From the NCBI GenBank assembly GCA_964512995.1, contig CAZELM010000004.1:62001-126000 (forward strand): a stretch of 64,000 nucleotides of DNA. Reading direction: 5' to 3'. The translations under genes were made by a program, and so were the position numbers. Of this stretch, positions 1 to 8,668 are shown in pieces. How positions within the stretch are numbered: position 1 is the first letter of the stretch; each line of letters begins with the position of its first letter. Under the pieces are notes generated by a model that worked only from the letters and a program-made list of their open reading frames with translations, searched no databases and was not told where the DNA came from. Source of the DNA: CAZELM01 sp964512995 (lineage in GTDB: Bacteria; CSSED10-310).

Positions 1-202
1 TCAGATGATTGATCGTCTCATCGATCTTGGATTCATCACCTAAAATGGACACATAAATATGAGCCACCCGAAGATCGCTCGAAATCTTGGCTCCCGTAAC
101 GGTTGTCAAAAGAAATCGATGATCCGAAGACTCCGTATGCATCATCATTGCAATTTCCCGTGCAATGAGATCCGCAACCCGTTCTGCTCTGCGACTTTTC
201 AA
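1..202 (-). CDS. rbfA: Ribosome-binding factor A, 3' end cut by the window edge
   Basis: Only the first 67 codons are in the window. Translating the minus strand from a TTG at 202 gives LKSRRAERVADLIAREIA, then a stretch reading LLTTVTGAKISSDLRVAHIYVSI, which fits the N-terminal KH-like fold of RbfA. An AGAGG box lies six bases upstream of the TTG. RbfA is a 30S maturation factor that acts on the 5' helix of 16S rRNA. It lies at the end of rimP-nusA-infB-ylxP, the usual place for it, 78 bases after ylxP. The family assignment is firm; the TTG start is likely. Confidence 0.88.
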   Translation of the reverse strand, partial: MKSRRAERVADLIAREIAMMMHTESSDHRFLLTTVTGAKISSDLRVAHIYVSILGDESKIDETINHL

Positions 203-280
203 ATTGAACCTCTACACTACCTCGAAAAAATACGGATTTTCTGTGTTTGTGTTTTATTGCACGATTTTCCGGTTCTCAGT

Positions 281-562
281 TCACAGTATTTCGGTATGAA
301 AGTCGATGATACTGATCTGAGGATCACTGCGAATCCACTCGATCATGCCAGCTATCATCCGATCGATAAATGCCCGGTCATTACTCACACATGCCAATCC
401 GATCTCGGCTCTCTGCCAGATATCCAATGCTCCGACCTCGGCGACTGATACATTGAAATTTCCATGAAGCCGTTCTTTGAGGGATTTGATCACGCGGCGT
501 TTTTCTTTCAGTGAACGCACACCCGGTATTCTCAAGTCGATCCAGCATGTTCCTACGAGCAT
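281..562 (-). CDS. ylxP: YlxP/DUF503 family protein
   Basis: A 93-residue protein opening MLVGTCWIDLRIPGVRSLKEKRRVIKSL, which is the typical start of the DUF503 family; the family also keeps the AEVG and DIWQRAEIGL blocks seen here at about residues 40-57. DUF503 proteins (YlxP in Bacillus) are small alpha/beta proteins encoded between infB and rbfA in many bacteria, and a role in ribosome assembly has been proposed for them. Here it starts 18 bases after the infB stop, so it should be co-transcribed. The family is recognised with confidence; the molecular role is not established by this sequence. Confidence 0.9.
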   Translation of the reverse strand: MLVGTCWIDLRIPGVRSLKEKRRVIKSLKERLHGNFNVSVAEVGALDIWQRAEIGLACVSNDRAFIDRMIAGMIEWIRSDPQISIIDFHTEIL

Positions 563-580
563 CTATCTCACCCAAATCAA

Positions 581-2521
581 CTATTTTTCCTGAATGGCAA
601 AGCACTCGATCACGTCACCGATTTTAATGTCATGAAAGTTGTCCAGCGCAATGCCGCACTCAAATCCCTGAGCGACTTCTTTGGCATCGTCTTTAAATCG
701 GCGAAGTGTGGTGATTTTGCCTTCCCAGATAATCGCACCATCCCGGATCAAGCGAGCGGACCCGGATCGAAGAATCTTGCCGGATGTCACATAGGAGCCG
801 CTGATGGGTCCCACTTTGGGGACCTGAAAAATCTGCCGCACTTCGGCATGCCCCAGGACCACTTCCTGCATTTCCGGCTCCAACATTCCTTCCAATGCAG
901 ATTGAATCTCCTCGATCAACTCATAAATGATACGGTACGTTCTGATTTCTATTTTCTCTTTGGCTGCTAATTTTCGCGTATTTGCATCGGGACGAACATT
1001 GAATCCGATGATAACGGCGTCGGATGCGGATGCCAGCATCACATCGTTGTCGGTAATCGCTCCAATCCCGGAATGGATGATTTTAATCTTTACCGATCCA
1101 CCGCTCATCTTTGTCAATGATTCCTCGATCGCTTCCAACGACCCCTGAACATCCGATTTTAAAACAATCTTCAATTCCTTCATATTTCCGGTCTGCAGCC
1201 TTGAGAAAAGGTCATCAAACGATATCTTGGAACTCCGTGCCATGGCTTTTTCGTGTTGAATCTGCTGGCGGTTTTGAGCTTGAAGTTTTGCGATGCGGTC
1301 ATTATCCACCACCTCAAAAATATCTCCCGCATGCGGAACTCCGGAGAGTCCGAGAATTTCCACGGGAGTAGATGGTGTGGCATCTGTAATGGATGCTTCG
1401 TTCCAATCCAGGAGGGCTCTGACCCTTCCATGATGCAATCCCGTTATCAATGCATCCCCGCAACGGAGTGTTCCTTTTTTGATGATGACCGTTGCCACGG
1501 GGCCACGTCCTCTGTCCAGGCGCGATTCAATGACAATCCCTTCCGCCGGACAATCGTATTCGGTTTTCAAATCCATGATCTCTGCCTGAACCAAAACCAT
1601 TTCCAAAAGTTCCCGGATGCCCTGCTTGTTCTTGGCTGATATCAGGCTCATCTGCGTCCGGCCGCCCCACTCCTCAGGTACCAAGTCATATTGAACCAGA
1701 TCTTTTTTCACTTTATCGACATCTGCATTCGGCTTGTCGATCTTATTGATCGCAACAATAATCGGAACGTCTGCTTCCCGAGCATGATTGATGGCTTCAA
1801 TCGTCTGCGGCATGATACCATCATCAGCAGCAACAATGAGAATGACGATATCCGTTACTTTAGCTCCACGTGCCCGAAGCTGTGTGAAGGCTTCATGACC
1901 GGGTGTGTCTAAAAACACGATTCGGCCTTCGGGTAAATCGACCCATGACGCACCGATATGCTGAGTGATTCCGCCCTCTTCCCGAGCGGCGACCTGCGTG
2001 GTACGGATGGCATCGAGAAGGGTCGTTTTACCGTGGTCAACATGACCCATGACCGTCACAACCGGAGGCCGTATTTTCAGTTTGGAGACATCTACGGGTT
2101 CTTCGGGAACCTGTTCTTCCACCGCGATCAGATTGTATCCCAGTTTTGTAGCCAATTTTTCCGCTGTTTCGCTGTCCAGTGCCATATGTAATGGCATCAT
2201 TTTACCCATTTTGATCAATTCAGAGACGATACGGGTTCCTGGCATACCGATGAGTGACGCGAATTCCTGAACGGTGACGACCCCATCCAACAAAATATCT
2301 TTTCCGATAACTTCAGAACCGCCCATTTTGGTGTGTGGTGACGATGGTTTTTGATGTTTTGATGCCGACGTGGAAGATGTTAATAATTCCCGTGTTTTTA
2401 TCACAATATCCGGATCCAGCACATCCATCTGGCTTGATACCTCCAAGCCATGGTTCTTCATTTTTCCCATCAACTCTTTCGCAGAAACTCCCAATTCCTT
2501 CGCTAATTCGTGCAACCTCAT
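581..2521 (-). CDS. infB: Translation initiation factor IF-2
   Basis: A 646-residue translational GTPase that delivers initiator fMet-tRNA to the 30S subunit. Visible in order: an N-terminal IF2_N domain (MRLHELAKELGVSAKELM), a short linker, a second IF2_N-like domain (about 80-130), the G domain with GHVDHGKT at 159-166, then DTPGHEAF, NKID and SAKNKQG, and the C-terminal beta-barrel and fMet-tRNA-binding domains. It is short compared with the E. coli form (890 residues) because the linker between the N domain and the G domain is brief. It follows nusA by 57 bases; the ylxR and L7Ae-like genes often found between these two are absent. AAGGAG and AAGGTGAG lie upstream of the ATG. Confidence 0.98.
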   Translation of the reverse strand: MRLHELAKELGVSAKELMGKMKNHGLEVSSQMDVLDPDIVIKTRELLTSSTSASKHQKPSSPHTKMGGSEVIGKDILLDGVVTVQEFASLIGMPGTRIVSELIKMGKMMPLHMALDSETAEKLATKLGYNLIAVEEQVPEEPVDVSKLKIRPPVVTVMGHVDHGKTTLLDAIRTTQVAAREEGGITQHIGASWVDLPEGRIVFLDTPGHEAFTQLRARGAKVTDIVILIVAADDGIMPQTIEAINHAREADVPIIVAINKIDKPNADVDKVKKDLVQYDLVPEEWGGRTQMSLISAKNKQGIRELLEMVLVQAEIMDLKTEYDCPAEGIVIESRLDRGRGPVATVIIKKGTLRCGDALITGLHHGRVRALLDWNEASITDATPSTPVEILGLSGVPHAGDIFEVVDNDRIAKLQAQNRQQIQHEKAMARSSKISFDDLFSRLQTGNMKELKIVLKSDVQGSLEAIEESLTKMSGGSVKIKIIHSGIGAITDNDVMLASASDAVIIGFNVRPDANTRKLAAKEKIEIRTYRIIYELIEEIQSALEGMLEPEMQEVVLGHAEVRQIFQVPKVGPISGSYVTSGKILRSGSARLIRDGAIIWEGKITTLRRFKDDAKEVAQGFECGIALDNFHDIKIGDVIECFAIQEK

Positions 2522-2578
2522 CGACTCACCTTACTCCTTCGTTCCCATTCCGGCGACAATGTTCATTTCAGCCTGCCA

Positions 2579-3982
2579 TCATTCCGCATCACTATTTTCG
2601 GTATTACTTGCATCATCAGAGGTGGAATCGGAACTGTCATCGTCTACTTCTGATACTTCTCCGGCATTACCGAATCCCTGTATCTCCTCCGATAATGAAT
2701 CACTTCCATCATCACCGGTATCATACTCCCGATGGCTTTTTGCATACTCACAAATCGTATCCGCTAAATTTGCATCGATACCGGGGAGACGAGCAATCCA
2801 TTCCCTGTCACCATCTGCTATCTGAGCGAAATTCAAATACCGTTCCGTCAAAAAGCGGGCAGTTGATTCGTTGATACTAGGGATTTGAAGAAACTTCTGG
2901 ACCGCATCATCAACTTTCTTTTTCCTCAACTCACGCACCCGGTCCATGTCTGTTTCGCTTCTGATTTCTATCTTCCATCCGGTCAATTTCGCTGCGAGTC
3001 TGACATTTTGCCCTTTTTTGCCGATCGCGAGGGAGAGCATATCATCCGAGACCACCACCGCAGCAGAATGGCTGAATGGGTCCAATTCCACGCGACTGAC
3101 TTGAGCGGGTGACAGTGCATTGGAGATAAAAATAACAGGATCCTCCGTCCAGGCAATAATGTCGATATTTTCACCTTTTAATTCACGAACGACTGACTGG
3201 ACTCTGGCACCTTTAATTCCCACGCACGCTCCGACCGGATCGACATTATGATCATGTGACACCACACAAATTTTCGATCGACCTCCCGCTTCCCGAACAC
3301 ACACCTTGATCTCCACAATCCCCTCATAGATCTCCGGCACTTCCATCTCAAACAATTTCGTGATCAATCCGGTATCTGAACGGGACAATACCAGTTGAGA
3401 GCCGGTCGCTACTCGTTTCACTTCCTTCAAATACGCACGGATACGATCTCCTCGCCGGAAATGATCACGGGGAGACTGTTCCGATTTAGGTAGAATGGCT
3501 TCACCTTTCCCCAGATCGACATATACATTGCCGCGTTCTGTTCTCAGGACTACGCCATTAACGAGATCGTGAACGCGGTCCTTGAAATGAGCATAAACAT
3601 TCTCTCTTTCCGCATCCCGCACTCGCTGGACAATGACCTGTTTGGCGGTCTGAGCGGCAATTCGGCCCAATTCTTCGAAATCCCGGCGAATCTCGATCTC
3701 CTCTCCCGGCTCGACATCTGCAAAAATCTCCCGAGCCTTTTCAATAGAGATCTCATTGGCGTCATCTTTTACTTCGATTACTACCGTTTTCAGAGTATAT
3801 AACTCAATTTTACCTGTTTCCCGATTAAAATGTGCATCCAGATTTTCATTACTCCCCAGATGACGTTTCGCCGCCAACACCACAGATGCTTCAATCGCTT
3901 CGATCAATACCTCTCGTTCAATTCCACGATCACGTCCGAGTTGATCGATTATTTGCAGCATTTCTGAACCATTGTCACTCAT
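2579..3982 (-). CDS. nusA: Transcription termination/antitermination factor NusA
   Basis: A 467-residue RNA polymerase-associated factor. It has the NusA N-terminal domain (about 1-130, with ARVEPGEEIE-like sequence seen here as ADVEPGEEIEIRRDFEELGRIAAQ), an S1 domain (about 135-200), two KH domains containing GACVGIKGARVQ and LAIGKKGQNVRLA, and a helical tail. The last 45 residues are a strongly acidic, Ser/Asp-rich stretch (SEVDDDSSDSTSDDASN), which is unusual but resembles acidic tails seen in some phyla. It lies 33 bases after rimP in the classical rimP-nusA-infB order. In E. coli the operon is known to be controlled by NusA acting on leader terminators, which matters for the hairpin upstream of rimP here. 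Confidence 0.97.
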   Translation of the reverse strand: MSDNGSEMLQIIDQLGRDRGIEREVLIEAIEASVVLAAKRHLGSNENLDAHFNRETGKIELYTLKTVVIEVKDDANEISIEKAREIFADVEPGEEIEIRRDFEELGRIAAQTAKQVIVQRVRDAERENVYAHFKDRVHDLVNGVVLRTERGNVYVDLGKGEAILPKSEQSPRDHFRRGDRIRAYLKEVKRVATGSQLVLSRSDTGLITKLFEMEVPEIYEGIVEIKVCVREAGGRSKICVVSHDHNVDPVGACVGIKGARVQSVVRELKGENIDIIAWTEDPVIFISNALSPAQVSRVELDPFSHSAAVVVSDDMLSLAIGKKGQNVRLAAKLTGWKIEIRSETDMDRVRELRKKKVDDAVQKFLQIPSINESTARFLTERYLNFAQIADGDREWIARLPGIDANLADTICEYAKSHREYDTGDDGSDSLSEEIQGFGNAGEVSEVDDDSSDSTSDDASNTENSDAE

Positions 3983-4015
3983 TACTCACACCCCATTTGT
4001 ATTGTTCCATTTTAC

Positions 4016-4471
4016 TCATTCATCAAGATTCGCTTTATCAATCAACGAAAATGGTATCTCCAAAGCGCCAATATCCGTCTGATCCAACCGGAGAGGTTCT
4101 GTGGCGGATTTCAAGATGCCGATCCACACCTGCTTTCCATTCACAGGCTCCTTCAAACTCAATCTGATCCGTCGATCCTGAAAACGCGGCAAGTCTCTGG
4201 GAATACGCAGGATTCGCTTAAAACCAGGAGAAGAAACTTCCAGGCTGTATGAACCTGCGATCGGATCTTCCACATCCAGAAATCGCGATACCGCACGGCT
4301 TACCCGTTCGCAATCTGAAATGGAGACATTCGCATCCATTCGATCAATGGTGATCTGAAGCAGTGCACGACGCCGTCTCGGTATAAATCGTATCTCCAGC
4401 AACTCCAGCCCCATCGACTCCAAAACAGACTGAATGGACTCCCCTATTTTTATTTCCAGTTCTTTTTTCAT
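4016..4471 (-). CDS. rimP: Ribosome maturation factor RimP
   Basis: A 151-residue protein required for 30S maturation. It shows the RimP pattern: an N-terminal alpha/beta domain with SVLESMGLELLEIRF, then CERVSRAVSRFLD and the hallmark SYSLEVSSPGFKRIL at about residues 75-90, followed by a small SH3-like C-terminal domain. It is the first gene of the rimP-nusA-infB-ylxP-rbfA run. The ATG at 4471 lacks a clear Shine-Dalgarno sequence; the bases just before it are AT-rich and follow a hairpin with a T-tract that ends only 19 bases upstream. The family call is firm, and the start follows the family's usual N-terminus. Confidence 0.94.
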   Translation of the reverse strand: MKKELEIKIGESIQSVLESMGLELLEIRFIPRRRRALLQITIDRMDANVSISDCERVSRAVSRFLDVEDPIAGSYSLEVSSPGFKRILRIPRDLPRFQDRRIRLSLKEPVNGKQVWIGILKSATEPLRLDQTDIGALEIPFSLIDKANLDE

Positions 4472-4490
4472 TCGTTTACGTTATTTATAT

Positions 4491-4518
4491 AAAAAAGTAG
4501 TGGGCGTAATTGCCCACT
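4491..4518 (-). terminator. Terminator-like hairpin in the rimP leader (possible attenuator)
   Basis: On the minus strand a perfect 7-bp stem AGTGGGC/GCCCACT with a 6-base loop is followed by AC and six T. The T-tract ends 19 bases before the rimP ATG. No gene lies upstream on the same strand before the divergent fmdB-like gene, so this is either an attenuator of the rimP-nusA-infB operon or the end of an unrecognised short RNA. Confidence 0.6.
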
Positions 4519-4619
4519 TTCGAAAGATAATTCTTGATGTCATTTAGCATAGTTCTTTCATGTATGCAAGTGTATTTCAAAAAACATCGATCTGAGAAGC
4601 GGCTGTTCGAGTATTCCAC

Positions 4620-4648
4620 TTGACAATTTTATTCTTGCGAGTTAATTC
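4620..4648 (+). promoter_or_regulatory. Weak sigma70-like promoter for the FmdB-type gene
   Basis: A perfect TTGACA at 4620-4625 is followed after 17 bases by TAATTC, a poor -10. The gene starts at 4706 behind AGGAGGG. A small inverted repeat, ACTGCC (4661-4666) with GGCAGT (4679-4684), lies in the leader. The promoter call rests mainly on the -35 box. Confidence 0.3.
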
Positions 4649-4705
4649 CTTTATTCCGCAACTGCCTTCTCACAAAATGGCAGTATTTATAGGAGGGTTT
4701 TAAAA

Positions 4706-5050
4706 ATGCCAATCTACGAATATCATTGCCCTAACTGTCATGTGGATTTTGAAAAACTGCAAAGTTTTTCCGCTTCGAAAACATTTCCTTGCCCGGAATG
4801 CGGCCATGAAGCGAACCGGATCGTATCGTTAGGATCCTTCATCCTGAAAGGAACCGGATGGTATGTCACGGATCATCCATCAAAATCCCGGCAATCCGCT
4901 GCCTCCAAAGAAAAAAGCACACCCTCTTCTTCCTCCGATGCTTCCGAATCCGCCGCATCTTCGAAATCACCGGAATCCTCATCTGATTCACCAGCAACCG
5001 CTCCCGATCAAAAAACGCCAACGACATCCAATGCGAATAAGGCCGCCTGA
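4706..5050 (+). CDS. FmdB-family zinc-ribbon protein
   Basis: A 114-residue protein beginning MPIYEYHCPNCHVDFE, the standard opening of FmdB-type zinc ribbons. Four cysteines at 8, 11, 29 and 32 form two CxxC knuckles, and the following LGSFILKGTGWYVTDHP is also typical. The rest, from about residue 55, is a low-complexity Ser/Pro/Ala tail, probably disordered. FmdB was named as a putative regulator in a methylotroph, but the function of most members is unknown. A strong AGGAGGG box sits eight bases upstream. It converges with the Ppx/GppA gene, the two stop codons being only one base apart with no terminator between. Confidence 0.85.
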   Translation: MPIYEYHCPNCHVDFEKLQSFSASKTFPCPECGHEANRIVSLGSFILKGTGWYVTDHPSKSRQSAASKEKSTPSSSSDASESAASSKSPESSSDSPATAPDQKTPTTSNANKAA

Positions 5051-5051
5051 G

Positions 5052-6017
5052 TCACCGATTGTCATTATCGACGGAGTGGCGGATTTCATACAGAAGCGTT
5101 TTCAGGCAGCCATACCGAATGCCGGTTTCGCTGATCAATAGCTTCTGCACGTTGACCGCATCACTAACACCCAGAAGAAGCGCCAATCCAGAAACGATGA
5201 TGGTCTCCCTGCCCGGTTCCAGCCCGATCTTTTTTTGACGATCCAAAGCAGGAATTCCGGCCAGTTCCCTGAACCAGAAATGGAGTGTGGATCGGTCCAG
5301 GATGGTTCCATGGACCTTCCCCCGAACATATTCCCCGATCCCGGCATTCAAAGCAGCCATACATGTGGCAGTGCCGCCCAGGCATATCAACCGTTCACCT
5401 GAACTCCCCCGTGCGTGTTGGCTCCATTGAGCGGCAATCCGGGTGGTTTTCTCCAGAAGTTCTGACTGTTGATCCGGACGCAATGAATCCTCCAATGAAA
5501 ATGGAACGTACACCGAACCGGCTCCCCATGGAATACTCCGTACCTCGATCGCTCCTTTCGAGTCCCTGGTGACCAATTCCGTACTGCCCCCTCCCAAATC
5601 CAATAACATATCTCCAGATTGGATCAAATCCGAGGAACCGATCCAGGCCAGACGGCCTTCCTGTTGAATCGTAAGTATCGTGACTGGCGTTCCGATGAAT
5701 GCCTCTATTTTTTTCGCAAATCGGGAGCCATCCTGAGCAGTTCGGAAACACTGTGTTCCGAGACACCTCCCGCGGCTCGGCCGAAACGCGGCAACCGGCT
5801 GCCACAATTCTTCGATTACCCGCAATGTCCGTTGCGCCGATTCCGGAGCCAGTAGTCCACCGGGAACCAATCCCTCCGCCAACCGACTCATTTTCCCGGC
5901 ATCATAAAGGATGTCGATACTCCCATCCTCGCACCCGATACCGACCATCACGCGTACCGATGCCGATCCGATATCCATGACAAATACCGGTTGACTATCC
6001 GACTTCAATCTGACCAT
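5052..6017 (-). CDS. Ppx/GppA family phosphatase
   Basis: A 321-residue member of the actin-fold exopolyphosphatase/guanosine pentaphosphatase family. It shows VMDIGSASVRVMVG (phosphate-1 loop, about 13-26), ALGTxxFR-like CLGTQCFRTAQD, the phosphate-2 motif MLLDLGGGSTELV, and later ICLGGTATCMAAL. The length matches the short two-domain Ppx form without the HD domain of E. coli Ppx. The start is placed at 6017 because GGGGAGG lies five bases upstream; the frame stays open to 6140 but has no better site. Substrate (polyphosphate or pppGpp) cannot be decided. The first motif has SASVR where NSxR is common, so the usual Asn is replaced by Ala. Confidence 0.88.
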   Translation of the reverse strand: MVRLKSDSQPVFVMDIGSASVRVMVGIGCEDGSIDILYDAGKMSRLAEGLVPGGLLAPESAQRTLRVIEELWQPVAAFRPSRGRCLGTQCFRTAQDGSRFAKKIEAFIGTPVTILTIQQEGRLAWIGSSDLIQSGDMLLDLGGGSTELVTRDSKGAIEVRSIPWGAGSVYVPFSLEDSLRPDQQSELLEKTTRIAAQWSQHARGSSGERLICLGGTATCMAALNAGIGEYVRGKVHGTILDRSTLHFWFRELAGIPALDRQKKIGLEPGRETIIVSGLALLLGVSDAVNVQKLLISETGIRYGCLKTLLYEIRHSVDNDNR

Positions 6018-6132
6018 CTGAACCTCCCCCGATAATCCTGTCCCGATCATTTTATGATCCCGCCTGATCCATTCATTGGAACGATACTCCGGGATGCGTC
6101 CGCCGGCAATCTGAGAAATATATGGAAACGTT

Positions 6133-6150
6133 TGTATCACAAATGATACA
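6133..6150. promoter_or_regulatory. 18-bp palindrome between ppx-like gene and lpxC
   Basis: TGTATCA-CAAA-TGATACA is a perfect inverted repeat in the 298-base divergent region. A TATAAT at 6212-6217 on the plus strand may belong to an lpxC promoter (no good -35), and TATATT follows on the minus strand toward the phosphatase gene. It looks like an operator for a dimeric regulator; the regulator is unknown. Confidence 0.4.
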
Positions 6151-6315
6151 CCCGGTGTAATCTAAGTGAAACATCACGGGCGACACCTGATTTCCCGATT
6201 GTGATCAGATTTATAATAAAATAAAAGAGTTTGAATTCTGGCATAAATTCTGCAATATCTATATTGGCTTCAAGCGTGAAGCAGACCTTGAAATCTTCAT
6301 TGGGAGTAAAAAGAA

Positions 6316-7242
6316 ATGGTTGCTCATCATCAACAGACTCTTGCACGAGCCGTTACTTTCTCAGGTATCGGATTACACTCGGGGGAGAAGATACGGGCGA
6401 CGTTGAAACCAGGGCCGATTGATGGCGGCATAAAATTTGAAATCAGGGAACGGCAGAAACGAATCGCTCAGATACCCGCTTCGATTCAATGTATCGGATC
6501 ACTGGCATACAACACGAGCCTGAAAGCGGATGGCAAAGAAGTCCAGACAGTTGAACACCTCCTCAGTGCACTCCACGGTTTTAATATCGATAATGCGGTG
6601 ATCGAGTTGGACAAAGAAGAAGTGCCGATCATGGACGGCAGCGCTGCTCCATTTATATATCTTTTATCTGAAGCCGGAATCGCCTCTCAGGATGCTCCCC
6701 GTCAAACCATCACGATCTCGACGCCGGTTCGAGTCGAACATGAGCATTCGTGGATTGAAGCTGTTCCATCGGAACGCAATTTACTTGAAATTGACTATTG
6801 TATCGACTTTCCACATCCAGCAATTGGCCGGATGAGTTATAAGTTCGCAGACAACCCTCCGAATTATGCTCAAGAAATCGCACCCGCTCGGACATTTGGT
6901 TTCCTGAAAGAGGTTGAGCACTTGCGAAAGCGCGGATTGATACGAGGCGCAACGATGCAGAATGCCGTTGTATTGGATGATCAGCGGGTCATCTCCGGAG
7001 AACTTCGTTTTCAAAACGAGTTTGTGCGGCATAAAGTGTTGGATTTCTGGGGCGATATTCTCTTAATGGGAAGACCGTTGGCAGCAAAAATCAAAGCCTA
7101 TCGTGCTGGTCATGCACTTCATGCCAAATTTGTTGAATGCCTTGTGAATACCCCGGATCTCTTACAGCCTGCCGCGCAACCAATTCATCAACCCGCCCGG
7201 AAATGGTTGCCGGAACTGGCGTATGATAATCCGACTGCTTAG
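6316..7242 (+). CDS. lpxC: UDP-3-O-acyl-N-acetylglucosamine deacetylase
   Basis: A 308-residue zinc deacetylase that catalyses the first committed step of lipid A synthesis in the cytoplasm. The zinc ligands are visible at H81 (VEHLLSALHG), H239 and D243 (RHKVLDFWGD), and the catalytic His at H266 (AGHALH); these positions match E. coli H79, H238, D242 and H265 almost exactly. The first helix motif FSGIGLHSG is also present. There is no FabZ fusion at the C-terminus. GGAG lies nine bases before the ATG. Its presence is the main evidence that the host has an LPS-type outer membrane. It stands alone, with no other lpx or fab gene next to it. Confidence 0.97.
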   Translation: MVAHHQQTLARAVTFSGIGLHSGEKIRATLKPGPIDGGIKFEIRERQKRIAQIPASIQCIGSLAYNTSLKADGKEVQTVEHLLSALHGFNIDNAVIELDKEEVPIMDGSAAPFIYLLSEAGIASQDAPRQTITISTPVRVEHEHSWIEAVPSERNLLEIDYCIDFPHPAIGRMSYKFADNPPNYAQEIAPARTFGFLKEVEHLRKRGLIRGATMQNAVVLDDQRVISGELRFQNEFVRHKVLDFWGDILLMGRPLAAKIKAYRAGHALHAKFVECLVNTPDLLQPAAQPIHQPARKWLPELAYDNPTA

Positions 7243-7352
7243 ACTAACCTGGGCTTCCGCGTTCATGGTCTGATAATACCGACGGATGATCATGATCCCC
7301 ATTCCCATCTATTATGGCGGGGTATTTTATTATACCAGTCAGCACATCGATT

Positions 7353-7765
7353 CTACGGGCTGACACTTGCATCCTACGGACTGACACTTGCGTCCTACGG
7401 ACTGACATTTGCATCCTACGGACTGACATTTGCATCCTACGGGCTGACACTTGCATCCTACGGNNNNNNNNNNNNNNNNNNNNNNNNNNNNNNNNNNNNN
7501 NNNNNNNNNNNNNNNNNNNNNNNNNNNNNNNNNNNNNNNNNNNNNNNNNNNNNNNNNNNNNNNTTGCATCCTACGGACTGACATTTGCATCCTACGGGCT
7601 GACACTTGCATCCTACGGACTGACATTTGCATCCTACGGGCTGACACTTGCATCCTACGGGCTGACACTTACATCCTACGGACTGACACTTGCATCCTAC
7701 GGGCTGACATTTGCATCCTACGGGCTGACATTTGCGTCCTGCAGACCGACACTTGCGTCCTACGG
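7353..7765. repeat. 21-bp tandem minisatellite, interrupted by an assembly gap
   Basis: Five whole units lie before the gap and nine after it, with part-units at the gap edges and right end. The unit is CTACGGRCTGACAYTTGC followed by RTC. Variation is confined to a few positions (A/G at 7, C/T at 14, A/G at 19); the last whole unit, at 7739, is the most diverged. The repeat is head-to-tail without spacers, so it is not a CRISPR. The array is flanked by the direct repeat ATTTTATTAT (7324-7333 and 7767-7776). Units carry no stop in several frames, but no ribosome binding site or start supports a protein. The whole stretch 7243-7948 holds no gene. Confidence 0.93.
7464..7563. other. Assembly gap (100 N) inside the minisatellite
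   Basis: Exactly 100 N. The phase of the 21-bp units on either side means the missing sequence should be 8 bases plus a multiple of 21, not 100, so the N run is a placeholder. Confidence 0.9.
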
Positions 7766-7948
7766 GATTTTATTATCAGGAACGATCGCATCTGCTTCAG
7801 GTAACTGATCTGCGGAATCAGAGGAATCCGTTTCATCTGTAGTTCAGACAATGTGGCAGGAGAACACCCTGATCTGAATCAGCCCGGATTCCGATCAAGA
7901 CAACCGATTGATAATCCAAGGTTATGTGTTTTTATATAGACGACATCA

Positions 7949-8668
7949 TCAGATAAGCTGCATGAGGTCGGACAGTGTCGATATCTCCAAAACCCGCTCC
8001 ACATTTTCTCCCGATTTTGCTGCATTCAGCCAAACCGGAATCATATTGGAATCCAGTGCGCCTCGAACATCGATATAATACGTATCACCGATAAACACAC
8101 ATTCCTCCGGCCTCAACCCAGGATGAAAAGAGAGCGCGTATTCGAATATCCACGGGTCCGGCTTTTTCACTTTCAGATCAGAGGAGAACACAAGTGGATT
8201 GAAATACCGGATAATCCGCCATTTGGTGAACATTTCTTTATACGCGATGGATGGATGGAACACGTTGGAGATCAACCCGATGATATATCCTTTATTCCGG
8301 CAATACTCCAACACCCCGTGAGTCTCCGGCTTAATCTCCAGGAAATTCTGGAAATACCTGATGTAATCCCAAAAAATCCGATGCACGATCGGATATGGAA
8401 TCTCCCGTCCGACAAACTGCTCCAATAATGACGTTACGGTCACCCATGCATCCGGCTGCGCATTCGTTCCATAATACTGTTCATCGATTGTCGAAGAAAT
8501 CAATTTCTGATATTGATACTCGTCAAAATCCGTTCCCAGGAATGCCCGTACTTCTGGTGATTGAAGCGAATGGAGCAAGGCGTCCTGTCGTTTATAACCA
8601 TCGGCAATGTCCATCAGCACACCACCCATATCAAAATATATTGCTCGAATACCGTTCAAATGATCCAT
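7949..8668 (-). CDS. HAD-superfamily hydrolase
   Basis: A 239-residue HAD-like hydrolase of subclass IA. Motif I is IRAIYFDMGGVLMD (nucleophile Asp near residue 12; the usual second Asp is replaced by Gly as in YihX-type enzymes), motif II is LISN, motif III is the Lys in KKPDPWIFEYAL, and motif IV is CVFIGDTYYIDVRGA. A helical cap lies between motifs I and II. The start at 8668 has GGGAG seven bases upstream; the frame runs open to 8749 but without a better site. The substrate cannot be predicted. It is divergent from the small transporter-like gene at 8946. Confidence 0.88.
   Translation of the reverse strand: MDHLNGIRAIYFDMGGVLMDIADGYKRQDALLHSLQSPEVRAFLGTDFDEYQYQKLISSTIDEQYYGTNAQPDAWVTVTSLLEQFVGREIPYPIVHRIFWDYIRYFQNFLEIKPETHGVLEYCRNKGYIIGLISNVFHPSIAYKEMFTKWRIIRYFNPLVFSSDLKVKKPDPWIFEYALSFHPGLRPEECVFIGDTYYIDVRGALDSNMIPVWLNAAKSGENVERVLEISTLSDLMQLI

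Noticed and set aside
2335..2874. 179-codon plus-strand frame opposite infB and nusA
   Set aside because: His/Ser/Pro-rich composition typical of an antisense shadow of the real genes.
4600..4625. T-loop-like GTTCGAGTATTCC as part of a tRNA
   Set aside because: No matching acceptor, D-arm or anticodon arms could be formed around it.
7353..7765. Possible CRISPR array
   Set aside because: Units are head-to-tail with no unique spacers and no cas genes nearby.
7314..7851. Several open frames on both strands through the 21-bp repeats
   Set aside because: A 21-base unit without stops stays open in several frames by arithmetic alone. No ribosome binding site, no non-repeat domain, and the frames cross a placeholder gap.
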